Source of the DNA: Nitrospira sp.
GTDB lineage: Bacteria > Nitrospirota > Nitrospiria > Nitrospirales > Nitrospiraceae
Direction: 5' to 3'
Assembly (NCBI GenBank): GCA_005116965.1
Contig: SWDG01000006.1
Location: 509,155 to 552,670 of the forward strand
DNA: 43,516 nt
Under the pieces are notes generated by a model. The model ran no database searches. It saw only the letters and a list, made by a program, of their open reading frames with translations, and had not been told where the DNA came from. This document shows, piece by piece, positions 1 to 7,883 of the stretch. Positions within the stretch are counted from its first letter, which is position 1. Each line of letters starts with the position of its first letter. Made by a program: the position numbers and the translations under genes.

Positions 1-629
1 TGTTCAAATATCAGCCAGTCAAGGGGGCGGCGTTTGAGGGGCTCTTCACGACGGAGCGAGAGGCTGGTCTCTATCTGATTGGGCAACCCAATCTTGAAAC
101 GATGACCATCGACAACCCGATTGAGATTCCCGGAGCACTCAGTATTCTTGTGTACAAAGATCTCTATGCCAAAGTAAAGGGGCTCGATGCGTTTCCTCGC
201 GATGAGTGGCCGGACAATCTTCCGCTCCTCTACTATGCGTACCATGTGATGGCGGGCCTGGGGACGATTTTTGTCCTCCTCTTTGGCGTAGCCCTCGTCT
301 CGCTGTGGCGAGGCTGGTTGTTCGACATGAAGTGGCTGCTGTGGTGGCTGATGTTGTGTGCTCCGTTCCCATACATTGCCACGTCTGCTGGGTGGATGAC
401 CGCCGAGCTGGGGCGGCAACCCTGGCTGGTGTATGGCCTCTTGCGTACGTCGCAGGGCACTTCGCCGCTCGTGCATTCGGGGAATGCCCTCTTTACCTTG
501 ATCGGGTTTTTGGGATTATATCTGCTGCTGGGCGTGCTGTTTGTCTTGCTTGTCAGCAAAATCATTGGACAGGGGCCTGCCTCAATCGATTTGCCTGCAA
601 CGCACGTTCCTCAAGGACCAGGCCATTAA
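1..629 (+). CDS. cydA: Cytochrome bd ubiquinol oxidase subunit I, C-terminal part (5' end outside window)
   Basis: This is the C-terminal part of the heme-bearing subunit of cytochrome bd, a membrane quinol oxidase that reduces O2 to water. The open frame runs from base 3 with no start, so the gene begins upstream of the window. The first residues read FKYQPVKGAAFEGLF, a typical CydA stretch. Later GWMTAELGRQPWLVYG matches the conserved CydA segment before the last membrane helices. At least three hydrophobic helices are visible (around LGTIFVLLFGVALVSLW, the WWLMLCAPFPYIA region and the final FLGLYLLLGVLFVLLV). The stop codon TAA directly abuts the cydB ATG, as expected for an operon. Identification is confident; quinol-site and heme-ligand residues nearer the N-terminus cannot be checked. 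Confidence 0.95.
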   Translation, partial: FKYQPVKGAAFEGLFTTEREAGLYLIGQPNLETMTIDNPIEIPGALSILVYKDLYAKVKGLDAFPRDEWPDNLPLLYYAYHVMAGLGTIFVLLFGVALVSLWRGWLFDMKWLLWWLMLCAPFPYIATSAGWMTAELGRQPWLVYGLLRTSQGTSPLVHSGNALFTLIGFLGLYLLLGVLFVLLVSKIIGQGPASIDLPATHVPQGPGH

Positions 630-1673
630 ATGGAAACGGAAACCACGTGGTTTATCATTGTCACCGTGATGCTGGCCATGTATGTGGTCTTGGATGGCTT
701 TGATTTCGGTGTCGGGATGATCTATCCGTTCGTCGCTCGGACCGAAGCGGATCGGCGAACGGCGCTCGCCTCCATTGGCCCGGTGTGGAACGCCAACGAG
801 GTCTGGTTGATCGCTGCTGGCGCCGTTCTGTTTTTTGCCTATCCCAAGGCGTACGCGGCCGGATTCAGCGGGTTCTATCTGGCGCTCATCCTCGTATTGT
901 GGTTGCTCATCTTTCGCGGCCTGGCGTTGGAATTGCGGGCACAGGTCGATCATGTGCTGTGGAAGCAGGGCTGGGATACGGCTTTTGTCACGTCCAGCGT
1001 GCTGCTGGCGATTGTCTTCGGCACGGCATTGGGCAATTTAATTCGTGGGGTGCCCCTCAATCGAGACGGGTATTTCTTCGTTCCGTTCTGGACGGACTTT
1101 TGCCCTGGATCGGAGCCAGGGATTCTCGATTGGTTCACCGTGCTGCTGGGGTTGACCTGCACGGTGATTCTGGCGTTTCACGGAGCGAACTACCTCGCGA
1201 TGAAAACAGAAGGTGTTCTGCATCAACGGGCCGTTTCGGTCGCCTGGATTTTAGGATGGGTGTCAGTAGGGTGCACGGCGCTGACTGTGATAGCCGTGCC
1301 GATGGTTCAACCAAGCTTGAGTCTCAGCTTTTCCCGGAATCCCGCCGTGTATCTTGCGCCGTTGATCGGCGCCATCGCCCTGGGATACAGCCTGTATTTC
1401 AGATTTCGCCGGCGAGACACCTCTGCATTTCTTACAGGCAGTGTGTTTATTTTCCTTATGCTTGTCAGCGTGATGTTTGGCATGTACCCGTACATCTTGG
1501 TCTCGACGACTGATCAGGCGCTCAGCCTCACCGTGTTTAACGCGTCCACCGACTCCTATGGGTTAACCGCTGGGATTAGCTGGTTTGTGGGTGGGTTCTT
1601 GCTTGTTCTGATTTATCAGATCTATCTCCATTCCCAGTTCCTTGGAAAGACCCGGCCGGATGACGTGCATTGA
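630..1673 (+). CDS. cydB: Cytochrome bd ubiquinol oxidase subunit II
   Basis: CydB is the second large membrane subunit of cytochrome bd, a high-affinity terminal oxidase used under low oxygen or oxidative stress. The 347-residue product has the family hallmarks: N-terminal VVLDGFDFGVGMIYPF, then GPVWNANEVWLIAAGAVLFFAYP, and a run of about eight to nine hydrophobic helices. Its length is normal for the family (about 340-380). The ATG follows the cydA stop with no spacer, so the two are very probably translated from one transcript with coupling. No cydX-like small ORF or cydCD genes follow; the next gene is on the opposite strand. Confidence 0.96.
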   Translation: METETTWFIIVTVMLAMYVVLDGFDFGVGMIYPFVARTEADRRTALASIGPVWNANEVWLIAAGAVLFFAYPKAYAAGFSGFYLALILVLWLLIFRGLALELRAQVDHVLWKQGWDTAFVTSSVLLAIVFGTALGNLIRGVPLNRDGYFFVPFWTDFCPGSEPGILDWFTVLLGLTCTVILAFHGANYLAMKTEGVLHQRAVSVAWILGWVSVGCTALTVIAVPMVQPSLSLSFSRNPAVYLAPLIGAIALGYSLYFRFRRRDTSAFLTGSVFIFLMLVSVMFGMYPYILVSTTDQALSLTVFNASTDSYGLTAGISWFVGGFLLVLIYQIYLHSQFLGKTRPDDVH

Positions 1674-1817
1674 TTGCGCGGCGCGCTCCGTTCACGTGTA
1701 ATAGGAATAGGGGCAGATCTTGCTCTCGGGAGTAAGTGGTTTGTCGAACGGCTGGCGCCCGGGCTACGAGAACCACGAGAGAGCATCTGAGCGACAGCTT
1801 GGGATCGGTCTACATGG

Positions 1818-2270
1818 TTATTCGCGATCCGGTGCTATTGAGCGAGGAGGCCCATCTCGATGCGTCCGACGGTCGACTTGTAGGTCTCGCTGATCATCGT
1901 GCGTCTTGCGTCGATTCTTTTTGGCCTTGTGGCGGCTTCCCCGACGATGCTGACGATCGGCTTGAAGGTTCTGTCGATCATGCCGGAGTTCCTGACCGTC
2001 TCGACGAAGCACGTCGTTGTCCTGCTGGAGATCATGACGGTCCGTCCGGGTATCCTGTGTGTTGCGAGGGAGGTCGCGGTGCTCATCACCCAACTCACGA
2101 GGATCTCCACGATGATCCGGCTTATTGTGCGGCATCTCGCGCCACGGGTGTCGTGGTTCCGGGGCTCCTTTGCTAAATTCCGTCTCGGGGAAGACGGCCT
2201 GGGCTGAGATCGGTCCACTAGTGAGCATTGTGATCGCCATACTCACCTGCAGGACTTTTCTGTACCTCAT
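1818..2270 (-). CDS. Secreted, highly charged Arg/Asp-rich repeat protein of unknown function
   Basis: A 150-residue protein that I do not recognise as a named family. I chose the ATG at 2270 because it is preceded by an AGGGAG ribosome site and opens a good signal peptide (MRYRKVLQVSMAITMLTSGP, cleavage near ISAQA). The frame stays open upstream, but without signal-peptide character. The mature part is almost entirely charged, with repeats of the type DRxxLxxD/RxDRQ (RTDRHDLQQDNDVLRRDGQ, LRHDRQNLQADRQ). These have seven- to eight-residue spacing and suggest a single long amphipathic helix or coiled coil. There are no cysteines. Such proteins are usually periplasmic; a role in metal or polyanion binding is only a guess. 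The gene stands alone, between convergent cydB and the lipoprotein gene. Confidence 0.65.
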   Translation of the reverse strand: MRYRKVLQVSMAITMLTSGPISAQAVFPETEFSKGAPEPRHPWREMPHNKPDHRGDPRELGDEHRDLPRNTQDTRTDRHDLQQDNDVLRRDGQELRHDRQNLQADRQHRRGSRHKAKKNRRKTHDDQRDLQVDRRTHRDGPPRSIAPDRE

Positions 2271-2452
2271 GATCGCTCCCTCTCGTTGGGTCGTGACTTG
2301 CTTCTTAATGTGCTTTCGATCCTGGTATCTATAGCCATTGCCTTCTGGCTTGCCGTGGTCGGTGACAGAGTCAGATGGATTGGGCGGTAAGGCCAATCCA
2401 AAGTGTGGTAATTCTTATCTCAGGCGTTTGGTTGCTGGTAGCGTGGTGGGAA

Positions 2453-3058
2453 TCAGCGCTTGGTCTGGGGCGGCATGTACTTGATCATCTCGTCGGCGAG
2501 TTCTTTTGCGATTTCTTTCAAACTTGGTTTAATGAACATATAGCTGTTTGAACGTTCATGGCGCGCCTTCCAGACCGTTGTGCCGGTTGTGGCGTCGATG
2601 AGACGGAGGCTGAGCCCCACTCGCCCGACATTATCTCCTTCCTTTCGTACATATTCCCAGGAGTTGACGCGTACCACTAAGAAGGAGTCCACGCTGAGCG
2701 CTTTCCCGAGCTTGATGGCGGAATCCTTATCGGATTGGCCGGTCATCTCCAAACGGGAGAAGTAAAACACGAGCGAGTCGAAGGCTTCTTTCGAGGCCTG
2801 GAAGATATCGGTCACGTTTTCGGGCGAGACGACCCGTTCGATATTTCCCTGTCGATTCAGGGCGATGGCCAAGACTTCTTGAATGTCTTCCCGAGCGCTG
2901 TCGTATTGGCTGGCCATCGGCGGCAATACCGCGATGGTCTGGGGTCGAAAGACCTTCGCGCCTGGGCCTTCCCACACTTCCTGTAAGCCGCCGCAGCCTC
3001 CGAGCAGCGCGACGAGTGCCATTATGGATACGATGTGGACAGATGATCGAGACAGCAT
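2453..3058 (-). CDS. Lipoprotein with CsgG/LpoB/DUF799-like character
   Basis: A 201-residue lipoprotein. The N-terminus MLSRSSVHIVSIMALVALLG is followed by the lipobox L-G-G-C with Cys22 as the lipidation site. The mature start carries TIAVLPP, the first beta-strand motif common in CsgG, LpoB, FlgO and DUF799-type lipoproteins. The rest (LIDATTGTTVWKARHE, an AR-x-E region after a conserved Trp) also fits that fold, in which the protein reports on or assembles envelope machinery. The exact family is uncertain. It starts 15 bases after the outer-membrane protein gene ends, so both are probably on one transcript. Its sorting would depend on Lgt, Lnt and LolCD, whose genes lie in the same window. 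Confidence 0.75.
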   Translation of the reverse strand: MLSRSSVHIVSIMALVALLGGCGGLQEVWEGPGAKVFRPQTIAVLPPMASQYDSAREDIQEVLAIALNRQGNIERVVSPENVTDIFQASKEAFDSLVFYFSRLEMTGQSDKDSAIKLGKALSVDSFLVVRVNSWEYVRKEGDNVGRVGLSLRLIDATTGTTVWKARHERSNSYMFIKPSLKEIAKELADEMIKYMPPQTKR

Positions 3059-3073
3059 AGGCCTAGTATACCA

Positions 3074-4219
3074 TTAGAATGTGAGTGAAATAGAAGCGGA
3101 AACCAGGGCACCCTTTTCCCGGAAGTCATACCCTCCTCCGGCATCGGCGCGAAAATTAAACCATCGGATGCCCAGCCCTGCCGTGGGGACAAAGGGAGTG
3201 GAGGCATCCTGCATGTTCTTAAAGGTACCGATTCGAAACGACAGAAATTCAGACAAGATTGTTTGTTCGAGCCCTAAGCTCAGAAGCTGGCTCTTCACTC
3301 CCGGGACGAAGGTCTTGTTCGAGGTCGCATCGACATCGGCCGACAACGTGAGAGAAGAGTACGGATTGATGGCGACGCCGAATCGGACCTGTGGCTCCAG
3401 CGTTAACTTGCTTCCACCGGCGGCATCGAAGGTCGGCTTGTTGATGTCCTTGGCGACAACGGCAAATCGAACCCACGAAGATGGACGATAGATCGCTCCC
3501 AGGTCAATGCCATAGGTCGTGGAGATGTTCGGCTTGCCGAAATGATCAGTCGTGCTGACACCGCTTCCCCCAGTGAGGTCCGTAGAACCGTTGTACGCAG
3601 CGCCCTGGATGACCTTTGCCGTGATGCCGATTGAGAAGGTTTTGTCTGAAAAGGCATAGGCATAGGAAAAGGCCAGCTGCCTGGCTTCGAGACCGCGCAG
3701 CGCCATCTGGCCCGCCACGGTGATGGGGGTCCCTGGCCCGCCCGGCTGGGAAGCTTGTATCGGGGTTGAAACGAACCCACCGCCGGTTGCCACGTCAGAC
3801 ACGTTGAATCCGAACGCATGTTCGCCAAGGTGCCCTTTCACATAGAGACCGGCCGATCCGTTGACTGAGACAGTGGCACCTGGTCGATTGATGCGGTCAG
3901 CAATACTCTGACCTCTCGCCAAATTGCCGGGCGAGGTATCGCTGGTCGTGAAGTTCTCCAGATCATGAAGCGCATCGCCTAGGCCGCGGCGATCGATCGC
4001 CAATCCTCCCCCCTGCATGCGGATATCCACAGTTTGGGTCATGGCCAAGCCGGCAGGGTTCCAATAGGTGGCGAGGGCATTGGTCGTCACGGCGACTCCG
4101 GCGCCTCCCATCCCCATCGCGCGAGGGCCCACGATCACAAATTCGGCTGTCGAGCCGTCGGACGGCCAGGCTGAGGCCAGCAGCAGAATGGCCATTCGGA
4201 GCCATGGCGAGCAGCGCAT
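3074..4219 (-). CDS. TraF/FadL-like outer-membrane beta-barrel protein
   Basis: A 381-residue protein with a signal peptide (MRCSPWLRMAILLLASAWPS) followed by GPRAMGMGGAGVAV and ATYWNPAGLA. This pair is the hallmark of the FadL/PorV/'conjugal transfer protein TraF' (TraF_2) group of outer-membrane barrels. The rest is Gly-rich, with alternating strands (YAFSDKTFSIGITAKVIQG, WVRFAVVAKDI), and it ends with Phe (ISLTF), the usual barrel terminus recognised by the BAM machinery. The TraF name comes from the family and does not imply conjugation, since no transfer genes are nearby. The function is probably transport of hydrophobic compounds or assembly, but the substrate is unknown. The lipoprotein gene follows after 15 bases. 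Confidence 0.8.
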   Translation of the reverse strand: MRCSPWLRMAILLLASAWPSDGSTAEFVIVGPRAMGMGGAGVAVTTNALATYWNPAGLAMTQTVDIRMQGGGLAIDRRGLGDALHDLENFTTSDTSPGNLARGQSIADRINRPGATVSVNGSAGLYVKGHLGEHAFGFNVSDVATGGGFVSTPIQASQPGGPGTPITVAGQMALRGLEARQLAFSYAYAFSDKTFSIGITAKVIQGAAYNGSTDLTGGSGVSTTDHFGKPNISTTYGIDLGAIYRPSSWVRFAVVAKDINKPTFDAAGGSKLTLEPQVRFGVAINPYSSLTLSADVDATSNKTFVPGVKSQLLSLGLEQTILSEFLSFRIGTFKNMQDASTPFVPTAGLGIRWFNFRADAGGGYDFREKGALVSASISLTF

Positions 4220-4251
4220 GTCAGATCCTCGAACGAATTAGCAGTCTTGCG

Positions 4252-4280
4252 AGTCTAGAGAAGGAATGATTGTTCGTCAA
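4252..4280 (-). promoter_or_regulatory. Candidate sigma-70 promoter for the outer-membrane protein/lipoprotein pair
   Basis: Reading the minus strand, TTGACG (4280-4275) and TAGACT (4257-4252) are separated by 17 bases. This fits the sigma-70 consensus well and lies 33 bases before the start codon at 4219. It implies that the outer-membrane protein and lipoprotein genes are transcribed separately from the lolD operon upstream. Confidence 0.5.
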
Positions 4281-4336
4281 GAAATCACGGTCTGCTCACC
4301 CGTTAAGAACACGCGCGGGTGAGGCGGTGCGAGGGA

Positions 4337-5002
4337 TCACGAAACAATTTGTCCATCTCGCATATGAATAATGCGGTCGGATTGGGCGGAGAGTTTGTCG
4401 TTATGGGTTACGATCACGAACGTGGTTCCACGTGTTGTGTTCAACGTGCGCATCAATCCAAATAATCCATCCCCGCTGCGCGTATCAAGGTTGCCGGTTG
4501 GCTCATCGGCCAAGACCAAGTCAGGCTTTTGCATTAATGCACGTGCCATGGCGACACGTTGTTGTTCGCCACCCGAGAGTTCTCCTGGCTTGTGATGCAG
4601 GCGATCCCCCAATCCGACTTCCGCGAGGAGGGCGGTTGCATCAGCCTTGACGGAAGCGGGTTCACGACGTTGCACGAGGGCCGGCATGCAGGCATTTTCC
4701 AACGCGGTGAACTCGGCAAGGAGATGATGAAATTGAAACACGAACCCGATCCGCCGATTTCGGAACTCCGCTTGTTGAGGATCCGTCATTTGAAAGAGGT
4801 CCTGCCCATCAAACGTGACCGTCCCGCTGGTCGGTTTATCAAGAGTCCCGATAATGTGGAGCAACGTGCTCTTGCCGGCTCCTGAGGCTCCCACAATCGC
4901 CACCAGCTCGCCGCGCTGAATTTCAAGGTTCACCTCCTTGAGGACTGGCAGTTCATAGGATCCCATCGAGAAAGATTTATGGAGATTGGTGACTTTAATC
5001 AT
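4337..5002 (-). CDS. lolD: Lipoprotein-releasing ABC transporter, ATPase LolD
   Basis: LolD powers release of mature lipoproteins from the inner membrane to the carrier LolA. The 221-residue product has a complete ATPase core: Walker A GASGAGKST (residues 38-46), Q-loop near FVFQFHHLL, signature LSGGEQQR (142-149), Walker B LVLADEP with catalytic Glu (162-168), and the H-loop His in VIVTHN. Family length is normal. The pattern with MTDPQQAEFRNRRIGFVFQFHHLL is characteristic of LolD rather than other MacB-type ATPases. It lies 98 bases downstream of the cognate permease gene, with a short 7-bp tandem repeat in between. The pairing with LolC and the nearby lnt support the assignment. Confidence 0.95.
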   Translation of the reverse strand: MIKVTNLHKSFSMGSYELPVLKEVNLEIQRGELVAIVGASGAGKSTLLHIIGTLDKPTSGTVTFDGQDLFQMTDPQQAEFRNRRIGFVFQFHHLLAEFTALENACMPALVQRREPASVKADATALLAEVGLGDRLHHKPGELSGGEQQRVAMARALMQKPDLVLADEPTGNLDTRSGDGLFGLMRTLNTTRGTTFVIVTHNDKLSAQSDRIIHMRDGQIVS

Positions 5003-5018
5003 GTTCGGTGATGAGTGG

Positions 5019-5039
5019 TGAGGCCTGAGGCCTGAGGCG
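5019..5039. repeat. Short tandem repeat, three 7-bp units (TGAGGCC/G)
   Basis: Two copies of TGAGGCC and one TGAGGCG lie in tandem in the lolC-lolD gap. A partly complementary stretch follows (cttcggccctcaattctcag, 5073-5092), so the transcript could fold. No function is evident. Confidence 0.5.
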
Positions 5040-5100
5040 AGGCATATTGGGATGGGAAGTACGACTCAGTCTTCGGCCCTCAATTCTCAGTCCTACGAAT

Positions 5101-6378
5101 CTATTCATACCGCAACGCGGCGACTGGTTCCAGCTTCGCGGCCTGATTGGCCGGATAGACCGTCGCTAAAAAGCTGATCAGGATGGCGGAGCCGGCCACA
5201 AGGAGCACGTCCTCGGCCAGCACATGAACCGGAATGCTCGAGATGTAGTACACGCTCGGGTCGAACGTCCAAAACGTTTGAATCAGCCAGAGAAAGGCGT
5301 AGCCCAACGGAATGCCGATGGCTGTCCCGGCAAATCCGATGATCAATCCATTCAGCATGAAAATGCGCCGGATACTGCGTTTTGTCGCACCCATGGCTTT
5401 GAGGATGGCGATTTCTTTCTGCTTCTCCGTCACGATCATCGTCAAGGTGCTGACGATGTTGAATGAGGCCACGATCGTGATCAAGACAAGCAAGAGAAAC
5501 ATCATCGTCTTTTCCAGCTTCAGGGCCGAGAAGAGGTTGCGATTCATTTGCATCCAATCTCTGGCTCCATGGCTGAATCCCAGCTCCTGTTCGATCGTGT
5601 GAGCGATCTCTCCGGCACGGAACACATCCGTGACCTTGACTTCGATTCCCGTCACGCTCGTGCCCAGGTTGAAAAATTTCTGAGCCTCGCCGAGTTCGAT
5701 ATACGCAAACGAAGAATCATATTCGAACATTCCTGAATGGAACAGGGCAACTACGGCGAAGGTTCTGATCTTGGGCACCATCCCCATCGCGCTAATTGGG
5801 CCGACGGGAGAGACCACGTTGACCGTATCGCCGACAAACACCCCTAGTCTCAGCGCCAGCTCTTTGCCGAGAATGATGCCCGGTTTTTCAACGGCGCGGA
5901 GGTCGCCTTGAGGGTCATCGGCTGGGGCCTGCATCACTTTGACTGGGGTGACCAGGTCGAGCAGCTGTCCCGTCGTGATGTTCTTGGCGAGTTCGGTGAC
6001 ATTGGCTTCTCGTTTCGGATCGATCCCCCGTAGGATGATTCCTTGTACCCCGCTCTGCGCGGTGAGGAGCACTTGCCGGAACACAAATGGCGTGGCTGCA
6101 ATGACGTCGGGGACCGTCTGGATCTTGTCGGTCAGACGGTCATAGTCGGTCATGTGCTCTTTCATTCGTTCTTGGACGATGATATGAGCGGTGGTGCCGA
6201 GAATCTTGCTCTGAATGTCCTCCCGGAAGCCGGTCATGATACCGACTGTCCCAATCAGCGCTGCCACCCCCAGCGTAATCCCAGCAACTGATACGAACGT
6301 ATTCAGCGAGATGGTCCGATTGCGACGCTTGGCGCGCAGATAGCGGAGTCCAACGAAGATTTCGTAGGGAAGCGTCAC
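5101..6378 (-). CDS. lolC: Lipoprotein-releasing ABC transporter permease LolC/LolE
   Basis: A 425-residue inner-membrane permease of the LolCDE type. The N-terminus YEIFVGLRYLRAKRRNRTIS leads into the first helix (SVAGITLGVAALIGTVGIM). A large periplasmic domain of about 200 residues follows. Three C-terminal helices form the FtsX-like domain (MFLLLVLITIVASFNIVSTL; KAMGATKRSIRRIFMLNGL between helices; VLLVAGSAILISFLATVYP, then ANQAAKLEPVAALRYE). The coupling motif KEIAILKAMGA contacts LolD. Only one permease gene is present, so it may act as a homodimer (LolF-type) instead of a LolC/LolE pair. Its ATG overlaps the lysS stop by four bases (ATGA), indicating translational coupling. Confidence 0.94.
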   Translation of the reverse strand: MTLPYEIFVGLRYLRAKRRNRTISLNTFVSVAGITLGVAALIGTVGIMTGFREDIQSKILGTTAHIIVQERMKEHMTDYDRLTDKIQTVPDVIAATPFVFRQVLLTAQSGVQGIILRGIDPKREANVTELAKNITTGQLLDLVTPVKVMQAPADDPQGDLRAVEKPGIILGKELALRLGVFVGDTVNVVSPVGPISAMGMVPKIRTFAVVALFHSGMFEYDSSFAYIELGEAQKFFNLGTSVTGIEVKVTDVFRAGEIAHTIEQELGFSHGARDWMQMNRNLFSALKLEKTMMFLLLVLITIVASFNIVSTLTMIVTEKQKEIAILKAMGATKRSIRRIFMLNGLIIGFAGTAIGIPLGYAFLWLIQTFWTFDPSVYYISSIPVHVLAEDVLLVAGSAILISFLATVYPANQAAKLEPVAALRYE

Positions 6379-7862
6379 GAGGATTTCTCTGGTCTGAGCT
6401 GGGGGAAGAGGACTACATCGCGGATAGAGGCTTGATCAGTAAACAGCATGATCAGTCGGTCGATTCCGATTCCTTCTCCGGCGGTTGGGGGCATCCCGAA
6501 TTCAAGGGCGCGGAGAAAGTCTTCGTCGACAAGATGGGCTTCTTCATCACCCGCTGCATGCTGAGCTGCCTGGCTTTCAAAGCGCTCACGCTGGTCCAGC
6601 GGATCGTTCAACTCAGAAAAGGCATTCGCAATTTCTCGCCCGGCAATGTAGAGCTCGAATCGGTCTGTCAGGGACGGATCCGCATCCTTCCGTCTGGCGA
6701 GCGGAGAAATCTCGATCGGGTAATCGGTAATAAAGGTGGGTTGTTGTAAATGAGGCTCGACGGTTTCCTCAAAAATCCCGTTGACGATCGTGAACAACGA
6801 GGCCTTCGGATCCACCGGCACATTCAGGCGTTGAGCGGCCGCCAATGCCTTCTCCCGATCGTGGAGGACAGAGGGGTCGAGATTGTTCACCTCTCGGATG
6901 GCTTCATGGTACGACCAGCGACGCCACGGGGGTGTGAGGACAATGTCTTTCCCCTGGTACTGGATAGTGGTCGTACCCAGTATTTGTTGGGCTAGGCTCG
7001 AAACCAGTTCTTCAGTGAGCGCGATCAGATCGTGATAATCCGCGTACGAGACGTAGAACTCCAGCATCGTGAATTCAGGGTTGTGGATCGTCGAGATGCC
7101 TTCATTCCGGAAGTTGCGATTGATCTCAAACACGCGCGGAAATCCGCCGACGATGAGGCGCTTCAAATACAGCTCCGGCGCGATACGCAAGTAGAGCTCA
7201 ATGCCGAGCGCGTTGTGGTGTGTGACAAAGGGCTTGGCCGCCGCTCCTCCGGGAATGGGGTGCATCATGGGAGTTTCGACCTCAAGAAACCCTCGCTCGA
7301 TGAGAAAGGTTCTGATGCCGGCGATGATGCGGCTTCTGGTCGAAAAGATCTGATGGACCTGAGGATTGGCGATCAGATCGACATAGCGCTGCCGATATCG
7401 GGTTTCGACATCCGTTAAGCCGTGCCACTTTTCTGGGAGCGGGCGAAGCGCTTTACTGAGAAAGGTCAGGTGATGGACCTCGACCGTGAACTCATTCGTC
7501 TTTGTGCGGAACAACGTTCCTGTGACGCCGATCCAGTCGCCGAGATCGAGCTGCTCGACGATGGTGTGGGCTTGTTCGGAGAGAAGATCCTTTTTGAGGT
7601 ACACCTGGAGGCGATCGGACCCGTCTTGCAGGACGGCAAATCCGGCCTTCCCGAAACGGCGCAGGGCGACGACTCGTCCCGCAAGTGTGCACGAGACCTT
7701 CTCCTGCTCTAACGTCTCCTTGGTCTTCTCACCATGCAGCGTGAGTAATTGTCCGGCCCGATCCTTGACCTCGAAGCGACTGCCGTATGGAGCGACGCCG
7801 GCCTCTCGCAGGAGCTCGAGTTTCTTGATCCGCTGTTGCCGCTGTTCGTTCAGTTCGTCCAT
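6375..7862 (-). CDS. lysS: Lysyl-tRNA synthetase, class II
   Basis: LysS charges tRNA-Lys with lysine. The 495-residue product has the N-terminal OB-fold anticodon-binding domain (LAGRVVALRRFGKAGFAVLQ) and a class II catalytic domain with motif 1 region FLEVETPMMHPIPGGAAAKPF, motif 2 FRNEGISTIHNPEF and motif 3 GEGIGIDRLIMLF (about residue 462 onward). Length and motif order are normal for bacterial LysS. It lies 21 bases after prfB and overlaps lolC by four bases, within the lnt-prfB-lysS-lolC-lolD run. prfB-lysS adjacency is a common bacterial arrangement. No anomaly was seen. Confidence 0.98.
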   Translation of the reverse strand: MDELNEQRQQRIKKLELLREAGVAPYGSRFEVKDRAGQLLTLHGEKTKETLEQEKVSCTLAGRVVALRRFGKAGFAVLQDGSDRLQVYLKKDLLSEQAHTIVEQLDLGDWIGVTGTLFRTKTNEFTVEVHHLTFLSKALRPLPEKWHGLTDVETRYRQRYVDLIANPQVHQIFSTRSRIIAGIRTFLIERGFLEVETPMMHPIPGGAAAKPFVTHHNALGIELYLRIAPELYLKRLIVGGFPRVFEINRNFRNEGISTIHNPEFTMLEFYVSYADYHDLIALTEELVSSLAQQILGTTTIQYQGKDIVLTPPWRRWSYHEAIREVNNLDPSVLHDREKALAAAQRLNVPVDPKASLFTIVNGIFEETVEPHLQQPTFITDYPIEISPLARRKDADPSLTDRFELYIAGREIANAFSELNDPLDQRERFESQAAQHAAGDEEAHLVDEDFLRALEFGMPPTAGEGIGIDRLIMLFTDQASIRDVVLFPQLRPEKSS

Positions 7863-7883
7863 CTTTACCCTTGAGCCATCCTG

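Noticed and set aside
1736-2207. Plus-strand open frames opposite the charged repeat protein
   Set aside because: Composition is explained by the antisense of a repetitive coding region; no ribosome site and no domain.
3074-4219. A conjugation role for the TraF-like protein
   Set aside because: Nothing else in the window is related to conjugation; the name comes only from the barrel family.
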